DNA of 64,000 bases from Torreya grandis (Eukaryota; Streptophyta; Pinopsida; Cupressales; Taxaceae). Positions 13,017-25,299 of this stretch are shown here, one piece after another. Below the pieces are notes generated by a model that saw only the letters and a list, made by a program, of their open reading frames with translations, was not told the origin of the DNA and made no database searches. The stretch covers positions 2,473,501 to 2,537,500 of the forward strand of contig JARHVA010001921.1 in NCBI GenBank assembly GCA_037957365.1, given 5' to 3'. Both the position numbers and the translations under genes were made by a program. Each line of letters starts with the position of its first letter. Position 1 is the first letter of the stretch.

Positions 13017-13221
13017 GATTTTAGAAAATGGCTAGAATCAACTTGAACTGTCCATCTCAAGATTGAGATGTGTAGCTAAGGATTAATTTAATTATGTAAT
13101 TAAAAATCCATAAATAATCTCATCAATATTTGGTATACAGGGGAATTTAAGAGGCATGAAAGGGGTTAACCTTGATATTCTATGCATTTATGGCCTAGGG
13201 ATGTCTTCCTAAGAAATGATG

Positions 13222-14519
13222 TTACCTGATCCGAAATTTGAAATTACAAGTGTCAAAAAAATTAAATAACACACTTTCGCATTCAAAAGATCTAATTTTT
13301 ATCAAATTTTCCATTTAATTATGTATAAATAAATTAAAACTAGAATTAAAATGAAGATTAGAATTAAATAAATAATAGAAAAAATTAGAAGAAATCACCA
13401 GCAAATTGATAACAAAGTTCAGCTTCAATAGCCTGCGTCTCTGGGTCCATTTGAAATGAGGATCATTTCCATTAATTTTGTGCAATAAATGGCTTCCAAA
13501 ATCAATAAAAGTATTCAATTCACCTTCTATGATCTCTACTTGCCTGTAAAAATATCTCTTAGACCTGAAAATAAAGGCCCAAGGCCGTACAAGGCTTAAT
13601 TAATTCTATAATCTTCTTAAAACTTTTACACAGTCGGGTGCCTAATATCCTTCAAATAGAAATTTGCTCCCTCTATAGAACTTTGAAGTCCATAGCAAAA
13701 GTGGTCAAGATTTATATTTTTACATGGTAGGTGCTGGGTTTAAACCATTGGCCTTCTCTTTTGGCGGCTTTGGGCTCATCTTTATCCCACATTGGGAGTT
13801 TGAAACTTTTTGTATGCTTTTTTTAAAGGGGTCAGCCTACTTAACAAATGTCGATATCCCTTTTAAAGGAGACTATGGTGAAAGACTTAGCTAAATACCT
13901 AACTTAGGCCACCATTAGAGAATGTGGAAAATACGTGGTCTTGGCATGGTTTATGTGTGGTGAATGTGGATGACATGTGTTGGTTGGTGGTTCCACCATG
14001 TGTTGGTTTGTGGATTCTTATTACAAAGTGAAAAATAATTATCCCACATTGGTGGGGTTTGAACAGACTTTGTAACTTAAATACAATTTCACAAACAATA
14101 ATATATGAAGATTAGGAGGCCAAGGCACCCCTCCACAAGAGTGTGTCGACCCTCACTGAGGGCCCCCAGTGAGCAAATAGTAGGTCCCATAGATCCTCAT
14201 ATGACCACATGTCAAAGACTGAAGGCTAAAAACAAACACCATACCAAATTTTTACACCAATTCATATTTCCACATGTCAAATGATTATTGGACCACTTGG
14301 CATGTTTAAAAAGTGCCATGTCACTTTTTGACACCCATTATTCACCTATTTCAAGAATGCTTCAGTAAGCTATATCTTGAGCATCCAGACTCCATTTTGA
14401 ATTCCAGAAGAAGTGTGGAAAATCTCTCAACAAATTCTTTGATGTGCAAATGGTTCAACCAAAATTTGATGACTTTTAAAATGGAACAGTACATAGATCT
14501 ACTTGGATCATTACCTGAT
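13222..14519. mobile_element. 1.28-kb insertion with perfect 9-bp target duplication
   Basis: The LTR alignment is interrupted by 13231-14510. The bases ttacctgat are present at both edges (13222-13230 and 14511-14519), and the uninterrupted right LTR has the related site at 15915-15925. A 9-bp duplication fits Mutator-like transposons, but I see no terminal inverted repeats, so the class is unproven. The insert keeps many CG dinucleotides (for example near 13231, 13275, 13435, 13583, 13635, 13764, 13850 and 14145) unlike its host, suggesting that it is younger. It contains two atcccacattgg blocks (13787 and 14042) of the kind seen in plant LTRs. No recognisable protein is encoded. Confidence 0.65.
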
Positions 14520-15010
14520 GATGTAGATATTCAATATTCATTTATAAAAACAAGTGTTCAACAAGTTTCCATGGAATTCTTATTTAGGTCCTAATTTTTA
14601 TTAATTAGCTCTAAGCATGATTAAGCATTTTATGCACAAATTACATAAATTGATTAGAATGTCTTCTTATTGGTCTAAAATTTAATTGGATTAGAATTGG
14701 AATGTAATGTTAGATACATTAGATCTATTATCCAATTTAGGATGTTGTTAACACAAAATAATAAAGGCACATATCTTGTGCAAGAAATTTGATAGAAAAG
14801 AACAATCCAGATCACCTAAGTACAAAATTGGCATTTTGACTCAAAATGATCTTATCAAAGTTAGCTGGCCCATAAATGACATTGCCCCATTTAATGATAT
14901 CCTTACAAAAATCATCCCCTGAATACATTAGTTTGAAATATTTTAATTTTGTTAAGAATTTATCAAAACCCTGGTTGGAGGTTATTAGTGGCCATTTTTA
15001 GGTGTCTACA

Positions 15011-15270
15011 GTCTGCCTCTATTTGGGAAGGCATTGAAATCTATAAGAATAGTAACGTCTTCTCAAAGAATAAAAAGGTCCTATGTGCCTATAATTTTAA
15101 TGATGATGAACTAACTATAGATGCCCCTCAAGGGAATGGTTGGCACAAGGAAAGGTTGACAAGTGATCCCTTGAAAAGAAGTGAAATGAGGGGACCAAAG
15201 AAAGGAAAATAATGGTATGAGAACATAATGATATTGAACACATGATTATAATAGAGGAAGATTAGTATTG
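15011..15270. other. Interior of the LTR pair, with polypurine tract
   Basis: A 260-bp interior. Positions 15011-15025 form the polypurine tract on the minus strand. The remainder is partly open in one plus-strand frame but matches no family that I know. It is too short for gag or pol. Confidence 0.5.
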
Positions 15271-16444
15271 TGTTAGTGAAAAAGAAAAATCAATTAAAAA
15301 CACACTAAACTAACACCCTAAGCCTATCTCAAAGGAGGAGCTTAGTTAAAAAAGCAAAGGTGGAAAAACACAACTAAAAGATGAAAGAGAAACCTTCCAT
15401 TCACCTTCCTTGGATGCTCCAAAATTATTCTTATAGTGGCTTGCTCAGCTTGTGATCATGAAGTCTACATCAATGGAAGTTTGGCTACCTCCATATCTCC
15501 TTGACACCTTGTGTGGCTTTGGCTTGGATTGGATTAATATTTTGGAATTATAACACTAATTGCATGAAGATTTAAAATACATTTGGGCATGATATATTTG
15601 TCTTATGAGAACTTTTTGGAATCAATTTGGCATGGTAACTTTACACAAATTAATCTTAAAATTGATGTGGCAAGGCCTCCTATTTATAGATTTTAGAAAA
15701 TGGCTAGAATCAACTTGAGCCGTCCATCTCAAGATTAAGATGTGTGGCTAAAGATTAATCTAATTATGTAATTAAAAATCCATAAATATGCTCATAAATA
15801 TTTGGGATAGAGGGGGATTTAAAAGACATGGGAGGCATTGATGAGGCATGGGAAGGGTTAACCTTGATATTTTATGCATTTATGGCCTAGGGATGTCTTC
15901 CCAAGAAGTGATGTCACCTAATGATGCAGATATTAAATATTCATTTATAAAAACAAGTATTCAACAAGTTTCTATGGAATTCTTAATTAGGCCCTAATTT
16001 GGATTAACTAGCTCTAAGCATGATTAAGCACTTTATGTACAAGTTACTCAAATTGATTAGAATGTCTTGTTATTGGTCCAAAATTTGATTGGATTGAAAT
16101 TTGAATGCAATGTCAGATGTGTTGGATATATTATCCCATTTAGGATGTTGTCAACACAAAATAATAAAGTCACATGTCTCATGCAAGATATTTGATAGAA
16201 AAGATCAATCTAAAGCACCTAAGTGAAAAATTGGCATTTTGACTTGAAATGATCTGATCAAAGTAAGATAGCCCATAAATTACATTACCCCATTTAATGA
16301 TATCTTGGAAAAATTGGTACTTGAATACATCAGTTTCAAATCTTTTAATGTGTTTTAGTGTTTTTAAGAAAAATTGTGCATTTTGGTAAGACTTGGTTAA
16401 AAACTTGGTTGGAGGTTATTGGTGGCCAGTTTTCGGTGTCTATA
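15271..16444 (-). repeat. Right (5') LTR
   Basis: An uninterrupted copy, 1174 bp, of the LTR described above. It carries the matching TATA box at 15681-15688 and the empty version of the 1.28-kb insertion site at about 15915-15925. Confidence 0.75.
15681..15688 (-). promoter_or_regulatory. TATA box of the right LTR
   Basis: The minus strand reads CTATAAATAGGAGG. It lies at the same place as in the left LTR and would be the active promoter, because this copy is 5' on the minus strand. Confidence 0.5.
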
Positions 16445-19400
16445 GATTTCAAATGTATGTTGTATATAGAACAACCTATGTTGAATTTATACAAGCATTA
16501 TATTTTTAGTGTTGCATGGTAATTTGTAAGAACATCATATTAATTTACCAAGTTGTGGTTGTCTTTTCAAGACTTGAATTTTGTCTTTAAATGTATTGTG
16601 TCCCATTCTGGTAAGACTGAGGATCAAACACTAGACCCTATGTTTTAATTTATCAATACCTATGTTTTAAATTATTTTAAAGATGGAGTATTAATAGTGA
16701 TAGTGTTCCACTATATATAGATGCACCTTAATTCTTGTATATGAGTTATTTAATAAATATAGCATCATAATTATGCAACATTTTATTCTTTATATAGAGT
16801 ATAGTTTTCTAATTTATATGGAAGTAGTAAATGTGTGTGGAAAACTATGTTTCCCCCTTGATGCAAGATCGAGCATTGGCTGGAACTTTATTTTTACTTA
16901 TTTTCATTACTTGGGTTACTTAATTGGGTACACTTGTAGCTGGTTCAAGTTTCCAATCCAAATTTTAGTGCTAGCCCAAGCTGTGGTCAATTTATTTTTC
17001 ACTTCTTGTAATAGCCCTCCCTTTTAATCTAGAATCAATGTTGGAATTCTCTGTGTATTTGGATTGAAAATAATTAATAAAACATAGAGTCTAATTTATT
17101 TATAAAAGTGATTTGTTATATTGAATAGGTTTTAATAATTGTTAATGATAATTTATAGTTAATTTGTATTGTTAAAACATTATAAAATATAGTGTTTATA
17201 CATATTTTATTACAAAGTAATTAAATCACCATTTAAAATATAATGTTTATAATATAGCTAGAGTTCTAAAGATGACCAATACTTGGTTATATCCATATTA
17301 AAAAAATTATATTGGTTTTTTGATAAAGTATTGATTAGGTATATATATGTATAAGAAGTTCAAAAAGATAATATGTCAGATCACATATGTTCTAAGTCAT
17401 GCTAAGATATCTTAAGAGTGTAATGTGATAATAGTTGTATATAACTTAGCATGAATAAGTTGAACCTTACCTATACAGATTAGCTATAGGGATGTTCAGA
17501 TTATTGAGTGAAGCTAGTAAGAGATATATTTATATATATGCTTTTAACCTAAGATTTCAATGAACTATTATGCAATCTTGTAAAACTTTAATTGTATTAT
17601 AAATAACTGTTAGTATAAATATATGTCGTTATCATTGAAAACCTTTCTACAATACATATAATGAAAGTATTAATATGTAGAATTAATTAGACTATTATAA
17701 CATAAAATAGTGCATTGTGATGTGTGCCTTGAGATTGTGTTTTCATCTAATTATTATTGTGTAATTTAATCTAGGGTATACTCAGGTGGTATAATCCCTA
17801 TTCATTATTTTAATAATTATAGTGTAAGATTGTTTGTTCATGTTGAGTAGAGTGTTTTGGGAAAAATGAGCTATGATAGTATGGGATATCATAAAATGAT
17901 TTAGCTGAAAATTATATGCTCAGATGGTACATACTATTGTTACATACCTAGACTATTACTTATGTTGATTGATTAAATGTATGTGTTGGTTAGTACTTGA
18001 TCAATATGTATGTAAAATTTGGTAGGATATCATTTATGCACACACAAATTATTTAAAGTTTAAAAAATGCTAAGGAAGAAATATATGCATTTTTATTTAT
18101 TAATTTGTTACATATTTTCTTGATTAAAAGAATATGCTTCCATATATTTATGACTACTTTGTATGACTATTTATGGATAAACTAGTAGTCATGCCTAAGA
18201 ATACCAGACTAAGATAATATGGGTTATCTTGAAGTGTAATTACTTTTATCTTATTTTAATAGTAGTAACCTATAGTTTATTATGTGTTTTACCTGGGTGG
18301 TATAAATAGTGGTCATTGTTTTCCAGTTTGGCATTGATTTTAATGTAAGACTCATTCACACATGGTTGGAATGAAAGTATATTTTGCTTACTCCTATGTA
18401 TAACATGTGATGTAATATTATGGTTAGGAAGATGAAATATTTATGAGTATTTTGATTTATATACTATGTTATATATGTTTATTTTAGAAGTTGTATTGAT
18501 GATACTAATAAGTAGTGAGATGGATTCCACTAGCCTAGGTAGTACCACCAATAGATAATATGATCAAAGTGGTGTGTTATGATATTGACCGATCTAAATG
18601 ACCGTATGAAAAAATTGGCCAAAATAATGTTAGTACATTATCATTCATATGTTTTATTTTCATGTTGTGAATATGAATGGAGTTATTTATAGTATATTGT
18701 ATATTTTTAGAAATTTCATAGCACACGGGGTACTAGCATGTCTGACTAGATTATTGCACCATTATATCTACTTTCCTTACACAAAAGACTATCATATATA
18801 AACTAAAAAAAATAAGGACATTCAACCTTACATCAAACATGATCATGGAAAAACATATATAAAAATGATATTTCATGGATATAAAAATGTTCAAGAGACC
18901 ATCATTGATCATCTTCATCTATCAGTTTGACCTCAAAACTCCATAATTGAGGAAAACTGACCTAGGTGTGGAATAGAAGTTCATTTTCTACACCTTAAAT
19001 TCTTAACAATTATTCATAAAGTCAAGGGGATTAACTAGATGACCAATGCCACAAAGTAGAAGGGAATTATGGTCCCTCCTATGGATAAGAGATGAGATTA
19101 TAACTTTCTCTCTCCTACTTATACCAACTAAAAATTGAATTACCTTTTGGAGCTATCAAGGATAGTGATGGGAGAGATGTATAAGTTTTTACCTTGTTTT
19201 AGTTTCAAACCTCTTCAAATGTATGGATTTAAACTTGTATTGGTTGTAGGAAGCTATATGAATATTTGGAAGTGATCCTCTCTCTATAATTTGTACATGC
19301 TTCTTGAAAACCACCCTTTTTTGCTTGAGAACTGACATTATCTACATAGAAATGGACTAAAATGAATCAAAAAAATTTATCTAAGCTCAGTCACATAGAT

Positions 19401-21477
19401 ATGGATGTGGAATGATGTGTCAACCATTAGATTCTTGAACAAACCTACCACCTTTTTACCATATTCCATTTTTGGACATTACAAATGATCAAGCAAGCAT
19501 GTTAAAGTGAGTTGCAATGTTATAAATGGATTTTGAATTCATTTAATTAACTTGTACACACCATGGGACACACTAAATGACTCTAACTTAGAATACATGG
19601 CATGACAAAGGTTTCTAAACTCTTGACTCTCTTTGAACCCCTTTAACCATGACACACTATGACTAGACAAACATAACATTAACAAGATTCTTACCTTAAA
19701 ATTGTGAAAAATACCTTAAACAATGCTAACAATGTCTTATGAAATATTTTAAAGATTGAAAATCAAGGAAAAGGCTTGATAAGACATGTTTTTATTAGAC
19801 TAGTTTATGGTATCCAAAATTTGGCTAATAATTATAGTAGCTCTAAGCCATCCCATCTATAGTGCACATATGCCTAAAGTACATACATGAAAATTAGGTA
19901 GTCAAGCTTGAAGTCCTCCCATATGAGTGTCCTCTACCCATCCCACAAGTAGCTCCAACACACTCACCAGTTACATTCCCAACACTATTACTAGATATTG
20001 CATAGTTATTAGTTACAACTTAGAGGACAACTCCTATGCATACATCATAGAGTTTAGTAAAGCCACTAGTGTAGGTAATATATACTCCTATGGTATCAAC
20101 ATGTACGTATACTCTCCCATGGATACCATTATTAGATAGACCCATGTGTTAGAGATATTCCATATTCTATAGGACCTTCCTCTACTCAGTTTATGCCTAG
20201 ATTAGTATTATTGGGTTCTTAATATTCTTAACACATGACACCTACATCACCTATAACTTCTTCTACTAGATGAGTTCCTAAGATCCCTACAATTCATAAG
20301 ATATCATAGTCAGTATTTTAGATTCATAATATCACTACACAAGTAGATACAAACATAGATTACTCTGCATAACATATTGTGGGATTATAGTTTCCCTTTT
20401 ACATAGCATGAATGATCACAATTCCTTTATTTGACACCAGTCATAATGATAGTGAGTCTCCCATGAGACTAATAAATTAGTATGGTTCCTACCCCTTTGT
20501 ACATGCTTTATTTATCTTTCTCCTTTTACATAGTTTACTTTTATTTGCTTTTACATAGCTTATATAAAAAAAATACAAAAACAATATAACATGTCAAAAC
20601 ACAAAAACATTCAAATATTACTTAGAAAATACAAAATTTATAGATTATATGAATTGCTATGTTTAAATTTCTTATACTTTTTAGACATTGCATATGTTAG
20701 CTATCTTAGCATACTCAATTTTATCATACATATATACTTCACTTTTTCTTCTCGAATGCTTGCAGATTGCATATAGGTGTCAGTTCCACCACACTAATCT
20801 AGACTTATTACCATCTAACCACTGGGGGAAAATACATTGATCTAAGTTTATTCATTTGATACATTCACCCACTTGGGGCATCTTACACATAGTTTTTATT
20901 ACCAGGTTATATCCTTACATTTTATACATTCTAGTTTTAACATTTTTATATCTTGATATTGATCATTATTACTCATACTCAATTTTTTTTCTACCTAATA
21001 CTAGTATAGACTCAACATATGTACATCCTCACTTTTACATAGATTTGTACTACATTCATGCATGCTTTCATTTTAAGCTTTCCTAGTTTAGACTTGATTA
21101 TGTTTCTTATGCTTATTCTATTCAAGGGCATTTGAATATTCCATTATTTTTTGGCTCTACACCACTTTTATTCATGCATTCTTTGGACATGTGTCCATGT
21201 CCCTTATGTGTGTCTTCTTGATTATGTATGCAGACATTTAAACATGTCCTTTTATGTGGCTCTAAGATAACTTGCTTGTTGATTGCATATGTGGCCATTT
21301 AAACATGTCCTTGTATGTCATATTTTCTCATATTTAATGGCATGTTCCCATATCCCTTATATTGTAGCTTCTTGGCTTATTTTACATGCCTCTTATGTTT
21401 TGTATGTATGCTTTCCTATATGTGTCATGTCCCTGACACTTGTATTTAATTATTACACACACTAGTTTTCTATGCCA
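16445..21477. other. Unassigned non-coding DNA
   Basis: No gene or element boundary could be supported. Small open frames are AT-rich and lack family motifs. At 21180-21360 there are two loose copies of an atttaaacatgtccttNtatgt block (21236 and 21297) beside catgtccc/cttatNt blocks, a weak local duplication. The 20.5-21.4 kb part is thymine-rich and gives hydrophobic frames that I regard as composition artefacts. Confidence 0.4.
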
Positions 21478-23980
21478 TGCAGGACCTATTGGAGACTTAG
21501 GCTGCACCTTAGCAGAAAGTATAAGTGTTCAATTCCTACTCTCAAACCTAGTCTAACATGGGAATGACCCTAGGCTATGGGTTACCTATTTTTGGGTCAG
21601 ACCTCTATGGTGTTTAATGAGTCTATCTCCTCAGATATGATAATTTGAATCTCTCTTCTTAAAAATTAATCTATTGGGATGAAAAGGGAAGAAAATACAT
21701 GAATGAAACCCTACGTTAAGTGTGGTGATGCACAAAATGTTCAATGATTCACTCTCAACTTAGACACTTTTATGACTAATAGTGAATCCAATGGGGATAA
21801 GGATTTATTAGATTCTATGGCAGGGTTCCAAACATGAGTATTTTGTATGAATGTTAAAAAGAGACCTACAAATTGAAAGACAAAAAGAGATAGGTCTATG
21901 TAAGACACTATGAACTTATGACACTTCAAGAGAAACCTCACTAGATAACACTTCATGCAACCTATAAGAAAATAGCACTCTTAAAGAAAGGTATATGAAG
22001 GACCTATAGATGATGAATAGATAACATACATTTTGTAAATCAAACTTCAATAAAGTACACTTATCATTAAACTAGACCATGAAACTATCTTATATTTCTT
22101 TAAAGAGTTTACAAAGTGAATTTAGCAGAGTTTTTTTATATCCAATCGAGGGATGATAATCAAGAGATCAATGCCTATATTTATAGGAATAAAAAAATCC
22201 AAAGAGGGAAAATTTTGGCATTGAAGTGGTCATTAATGACCTCCACTCTACTCAGAACAAAAGTTACAACCACCCTACATTTATGCTCCTTAAAAACTCT
22301 TAAATGATCAAGGCCACCTCAAAAAATAATGACAATAGTCACACGATTCCTTCTTCCACTTATCCCTACATTTATTATTCTTAAAGGCTCATAATGGTGA
22401 TGTTTGATCATGAAATATCTATAAACCATATTTTGACCTCAGGAAAAGTATCATAACTTCAAACTTCAATTTTGACCACAGATCTTGATCTGGGTCTTTG
22501 AGATTATGATATATTTAACATTTATCATCGGCCATTGATCTATGATCTAAATTGAATGTGCACCGTTGATCCTTTTGGGCCCACTAACCTCATCCTCACC
22601 AAAAAATTGATGGATCTTTTGATCTGATTGAATGCAAACCATTAATCTCATTCTAAGGACCTTTTGACATATTGAATACCTACATGCCATTAGATCTTCA
22701 TATGGGCAAATGAGATCTTGCCACTTGTTAGCCATGCATTCATTCTTAGGATACATATACCTTTTGACTAAAAACTCGCCATTGATATTTGAGTACATGA
22801 TTAAACATGTTTGGTTGGATCTTTGGGACCCATTGACATCATTAGGTTTCCACTTGTCATTGGATCTTTGATTTGATTGAATGTAGAACATTGATCTAAT
22901 TCAACTGTAGGATCATTTGAACCCAAAAAATTATTTACCATAGATTAATTTTGACATCCCCAAGCACATATTATATTACTAAATGATGTAGGAGCATCTA
23001 CATACATCTTGGCAAGACATGGTCATGACTAAAATCAAATTCAATTTATTGTATTTTCCCTCTAATATGTTGTTACTAAGGAGTAATTGTAAAAAAATAA
23101 GAGTAAAAAGTTATTGTTGGGGCTATTGAGGAAATAAGGTAGGAGTGGTTGAAAATATTTCAACCTTAGTATATTATTAAAAATTAAAAACTATTTCTTG
23201 TTTTATCCTGAGCCCAAGTTGGGCATAGAGGTTTGGAGGAGATTCTTTAAAACCATAAGAATAGGATATGCATGAAGGAAAGAGAAAAGGAGAAAAGAAA
23301 AATTCAGTCAAGAGGATGAAAGGGATGAAGAGGAGAAAAAGGAGGATCTCTTTTGGAGAGAGGAGTCAGTAGAGGTCTGTAATACGCAGACAACCACCAG
23401 ATAATTTTTTTGGTAAGTATTAATGAAGCGTGTATCCTATTGAAAAAGGACTGTTTGTAGATAAAATAATATAATTGTGTGATTTTTGGTGTTCTTTGTT
23501 GTGCCGTGTGATGTTTGGCTGCGTATGGATACACATAGAAATCTGAGCCTGTATAATTATGTTTTTAGTAATTTGTATAGCCATTAGCCATGGAAGGGAA
23601 CATGTAGTTATATATAAAAAGAAAACAGTCTTGATGGTGTATATTTAATAGTGTCTATTTGGAAAGGTAATTCACCTATTTGGAAGGGAAGAAAGGATAT
23701 ACACTATGTATATGCCATCCCATATTTTTAAAGTGTATGTCAATATATATATATAGACTGTATTATTTGGCAGGAAATAGACGTGAGGTGGCTCACACAA
23801 AGGAACCCAACCACAACACATACATACATACATATATATGTCATTTCTAGACACAGAGATAAACGCATATTTGTAGTCTGTTGAAAGTGCAGAGAGGCTT
23901 TATGAGTCTGTTGAAATCTTTGACTACAAGTCTCTACACACTATAAAGGATTAGGACAAGCAGTAGAGATAATCCCAAAT

Positions 23981-24070
23981 GGAGAGGTCGCTAAGTTGAT
24001 AAGGTATCTAGCTATGATGGACGCGTGGTATTCTTGTAGATTGAAATGAAAACAAAGATTCGAGCCTTGG
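23981..24070 (+). ncRNA. tRNA-like or SINE-head sequence
   Basis: Starting at ggagaggtcgctaagttgataagg, the sequence resembles the 5' half of a plant class II tRNA (D-arm form GGCYRAGTNGTTAAGG, i.e. an A box). At 24057-24066 gattcgagcc is a good B box. The 60-70 base spacing suits a tRNA with a long variable arm or a tRNA-derived SINE. The acceptor stem is not convincing. It lies immediately upstream of the GAA1 exon, so it may be a SINE that sat in the copied intron. It could also be chance. Confidence 0.35.
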
Positions 24071-24084
24071 GCGAAGAGACTATA

Positions 24085-24646
24085 ACAGCAACAACTCATC
24101 TGTCTTAGGTGTAAATGTAGTTTGGATAATAAGAGCATCGCGTGGTGATGGTAAAGAAGTAATTGTATTGGTTACACCTTTTTGCTCAGACAATGTTGTT
24201 ATAAGGGATGTGTTGCCTTTAGGGCTTGGGTTTTCATTATTCTGTCTATTTAGCAGAACTATTTGGCTTGTAAAAGATATTGTTTGGCTGGCTGCAGATT
24301 CAAAATATGGGGCTCACACAGCTATTGCAGCATGGCTTAAAGACTACCATGAGCCTAAGTTTTATTATTCTTCTGTGTCTTTGAAGTCTTTCTCACCTAT
24401 TGAAAGCCAGAATCCCACAGAGAAAAAAAACTTGATTTTGAACAGACTGATTATAATAGACTAGGTGACTTTAAGCGTGCTGGAACTATTGCTGTTGGCT
24501 TGGTATTTCAAGTGAAGGAAACTAGGTTCCAAACTAATAAAGACAAGCTGAATGTCTATGCAGAGGGATCTAATGGACAGATGCCAAATTTAGATTTGAT
24601 TAATGTTGTGAATTTTTTTTTGGCTATTCACAGGCAAGGGTTACAG
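24085..24646 (+). pseudogene. GAA1/GPAA1 exon fragment (GPI transamidase subunit)
   Basis: GAA1 is an ER-membrane subunit of GPI transamidase, which attaches GPI anchors to proteins. The plus strand reads IIRASRGDGKEVIVLV, then LGLGFSLFCLFSRTIWLVKDIVWLAADS, AIAAWLKDYH, and after a shift FKRAGTIAVGLVF, DKLNVYAEGSNGQMPNLDLINVVNF and AIHRQGLQ. These are the family's best-conserved blocks in the right order. The frame changes at the A-run near 24423-24430. Homology stops at a CAG/GTGAGA splice donor (24644-24650), so one exon plus flanking intron DNA was copied at the DNA level. It covers roughly 190 residues of a protein of about 600-700, so it cannot be functional. It lies inside the insertion in the Gypsy 2 LTR. 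Confidence 0.85.
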
Positions 24647-25299
24647 GTGAGAGTGGAATCAATATCTTACATGCTTAGATGGAAAATGGCAGTGCATCAC
24701 TAAATCATTTTTCAAAGATTATATCTACAGATCAAAGAAATTCCAAGGCACCAAATTTGTAGAGTAAAGACATAACATGGAAAACATCCTTTTCATGTAA
24801 TACTTCACTCAAGGGTTGCTAAGACAAGATTTAAATATGACCATACAAAGAAATTACTATACATGCTTTGAGTGCTTTTAAAATGACTAACAAGAAAATT
24901 TTAAACATAAGTTTTGACCCCTTAAGCTATAGGGTTGGCCAATTTCCAATCCTAAAAATTGACATACATTCTTGGTGACTCGGCTGGCTTGACCAGCTTG
25001 CTGGCCATGGAACCTATAATTTGATCAAGCTTGCTCATGATGACTAGATAAATTAAGTATTAATTAAAATAAGGATTATACCTAACTTGTGGGAAAACTA
25101 TAAAATAATGAGATACACACACAATAGGAAATCAATAAAAACACACCAAATAACTACCTAAACAATAGACAAAACAACAAATAGAGCAATGTGCAAGAGT
25201 AATTGGAGGTAAAGATAGACCTACCTACATATGTACACAGATCATGAGATAAAACTAGTATCAAAATTTAATATACCTCCTATTGATAGTGATGGGAAG

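Larger units (their letters stand above)
12597..15010 (-). repeat. Left (3') LTR, interrupted
   Basis: This aligns along its length with the right copy, for example the blocks gaagtctacatcaatgga, agattttagaaaatggctag and ctctaagcatgattaagca. The alignment breaks at 13230 and resumes at 14511-14520, where the insertion ends. Without the insertion it is about 1125 bp long, close to the right copy. Confidence 0.75.
12597..16444 (-). mobile_element. Non-autonomous LTR element (LARD/TRIM-like pair)
   Basis: Two copies of a sequence of about 1.1-1.2 kb (12597-15010, interrupted by an insertion, and 15271-16444) lie in the same orientation, separated by only 260 bp. Both start tgttag and end ggtgtctaca / ggtgtctata. 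Read on the minus strand they start TGTAGACACC, a typical plant Gypsy LTR start. The bases next to the left copy (15011-15025) read CAAATAGAGGCAGAC on that strand, a good polypurine tract. A TATAAATAAGAGG promoter-like box lies in each LTR on the minus strand. The 260-bp interior has no recognisable coding sequence, and no primer-binding site was identified. The element would need enzymes from a relative. Confidence 0.7.
22978..24708. mobile_element. 1.7-kb insertion carrying a GAA1 exon fragment
   Basis: The sequence 22988-24698 is absent from the sister LTR, which has gctaaataattttt at that place. The insert is bounded by actaaatgat (22978-22987) and actaaatcat (24699-24708), a 9-10 bp target duplication with one mismatch, as Mutator-like elements make. 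It holds a tRNA-like sequence, then an exon of a host GAA1-family gene with a splice donor retained. That makes it resemble a Pack-MULE that copied genomic DNA. I see no clear terminal inverted repeats. Its CpG content is clearly higher than that of the flanking LTR. Confidence 0.65.
21478..24964 (-). repeat. Gypsy 2 3' LTR, split by an insertion
   Basis: Positions 21478-22987 and 24699-24964 align in order with the right LTR. Landmarks include gagacttagg, aatgaccctaggct, catgagtattttNtatgaa, the gatctttgatctgattgaatgta blocks and ccttttcatgtaatacttcactcaaggg. Removing the 1.71-kb insert leaves about 1776 bp against about 1784 bp for the other LTR. A TATA-like box (minus strand, TATAAATATAGG) lies at about 22172-22186. 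Confidence 0.8.

Noticed and set aside
14313..14594. 93-codon open frame across the right edge of the 1.28-kb insertion
   Set aside because: It runs from the insert through the target duplication into the LTR, so it is a chance fusion and matches nothing that I recognise.
20591..21465. Hydrophobic open frames suggestive of membrane proteins
   Set aside because: They follow from thymine-rich composition. They lack family motifs, overlap one another in different frames and show no promoter or splice context.
24085..24646. A functional GAA1 gene
   Set aside because: Only one exon-sized piece is present; it has a frameshift and lies in a transposon insertion inside an LTR.
22978..24708. The insertion as a Helitron
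   Set aside because: It has a 9-10 bp target duplication, whereas Helitrons make none. No TC start or CTRR hairpin end was seen.
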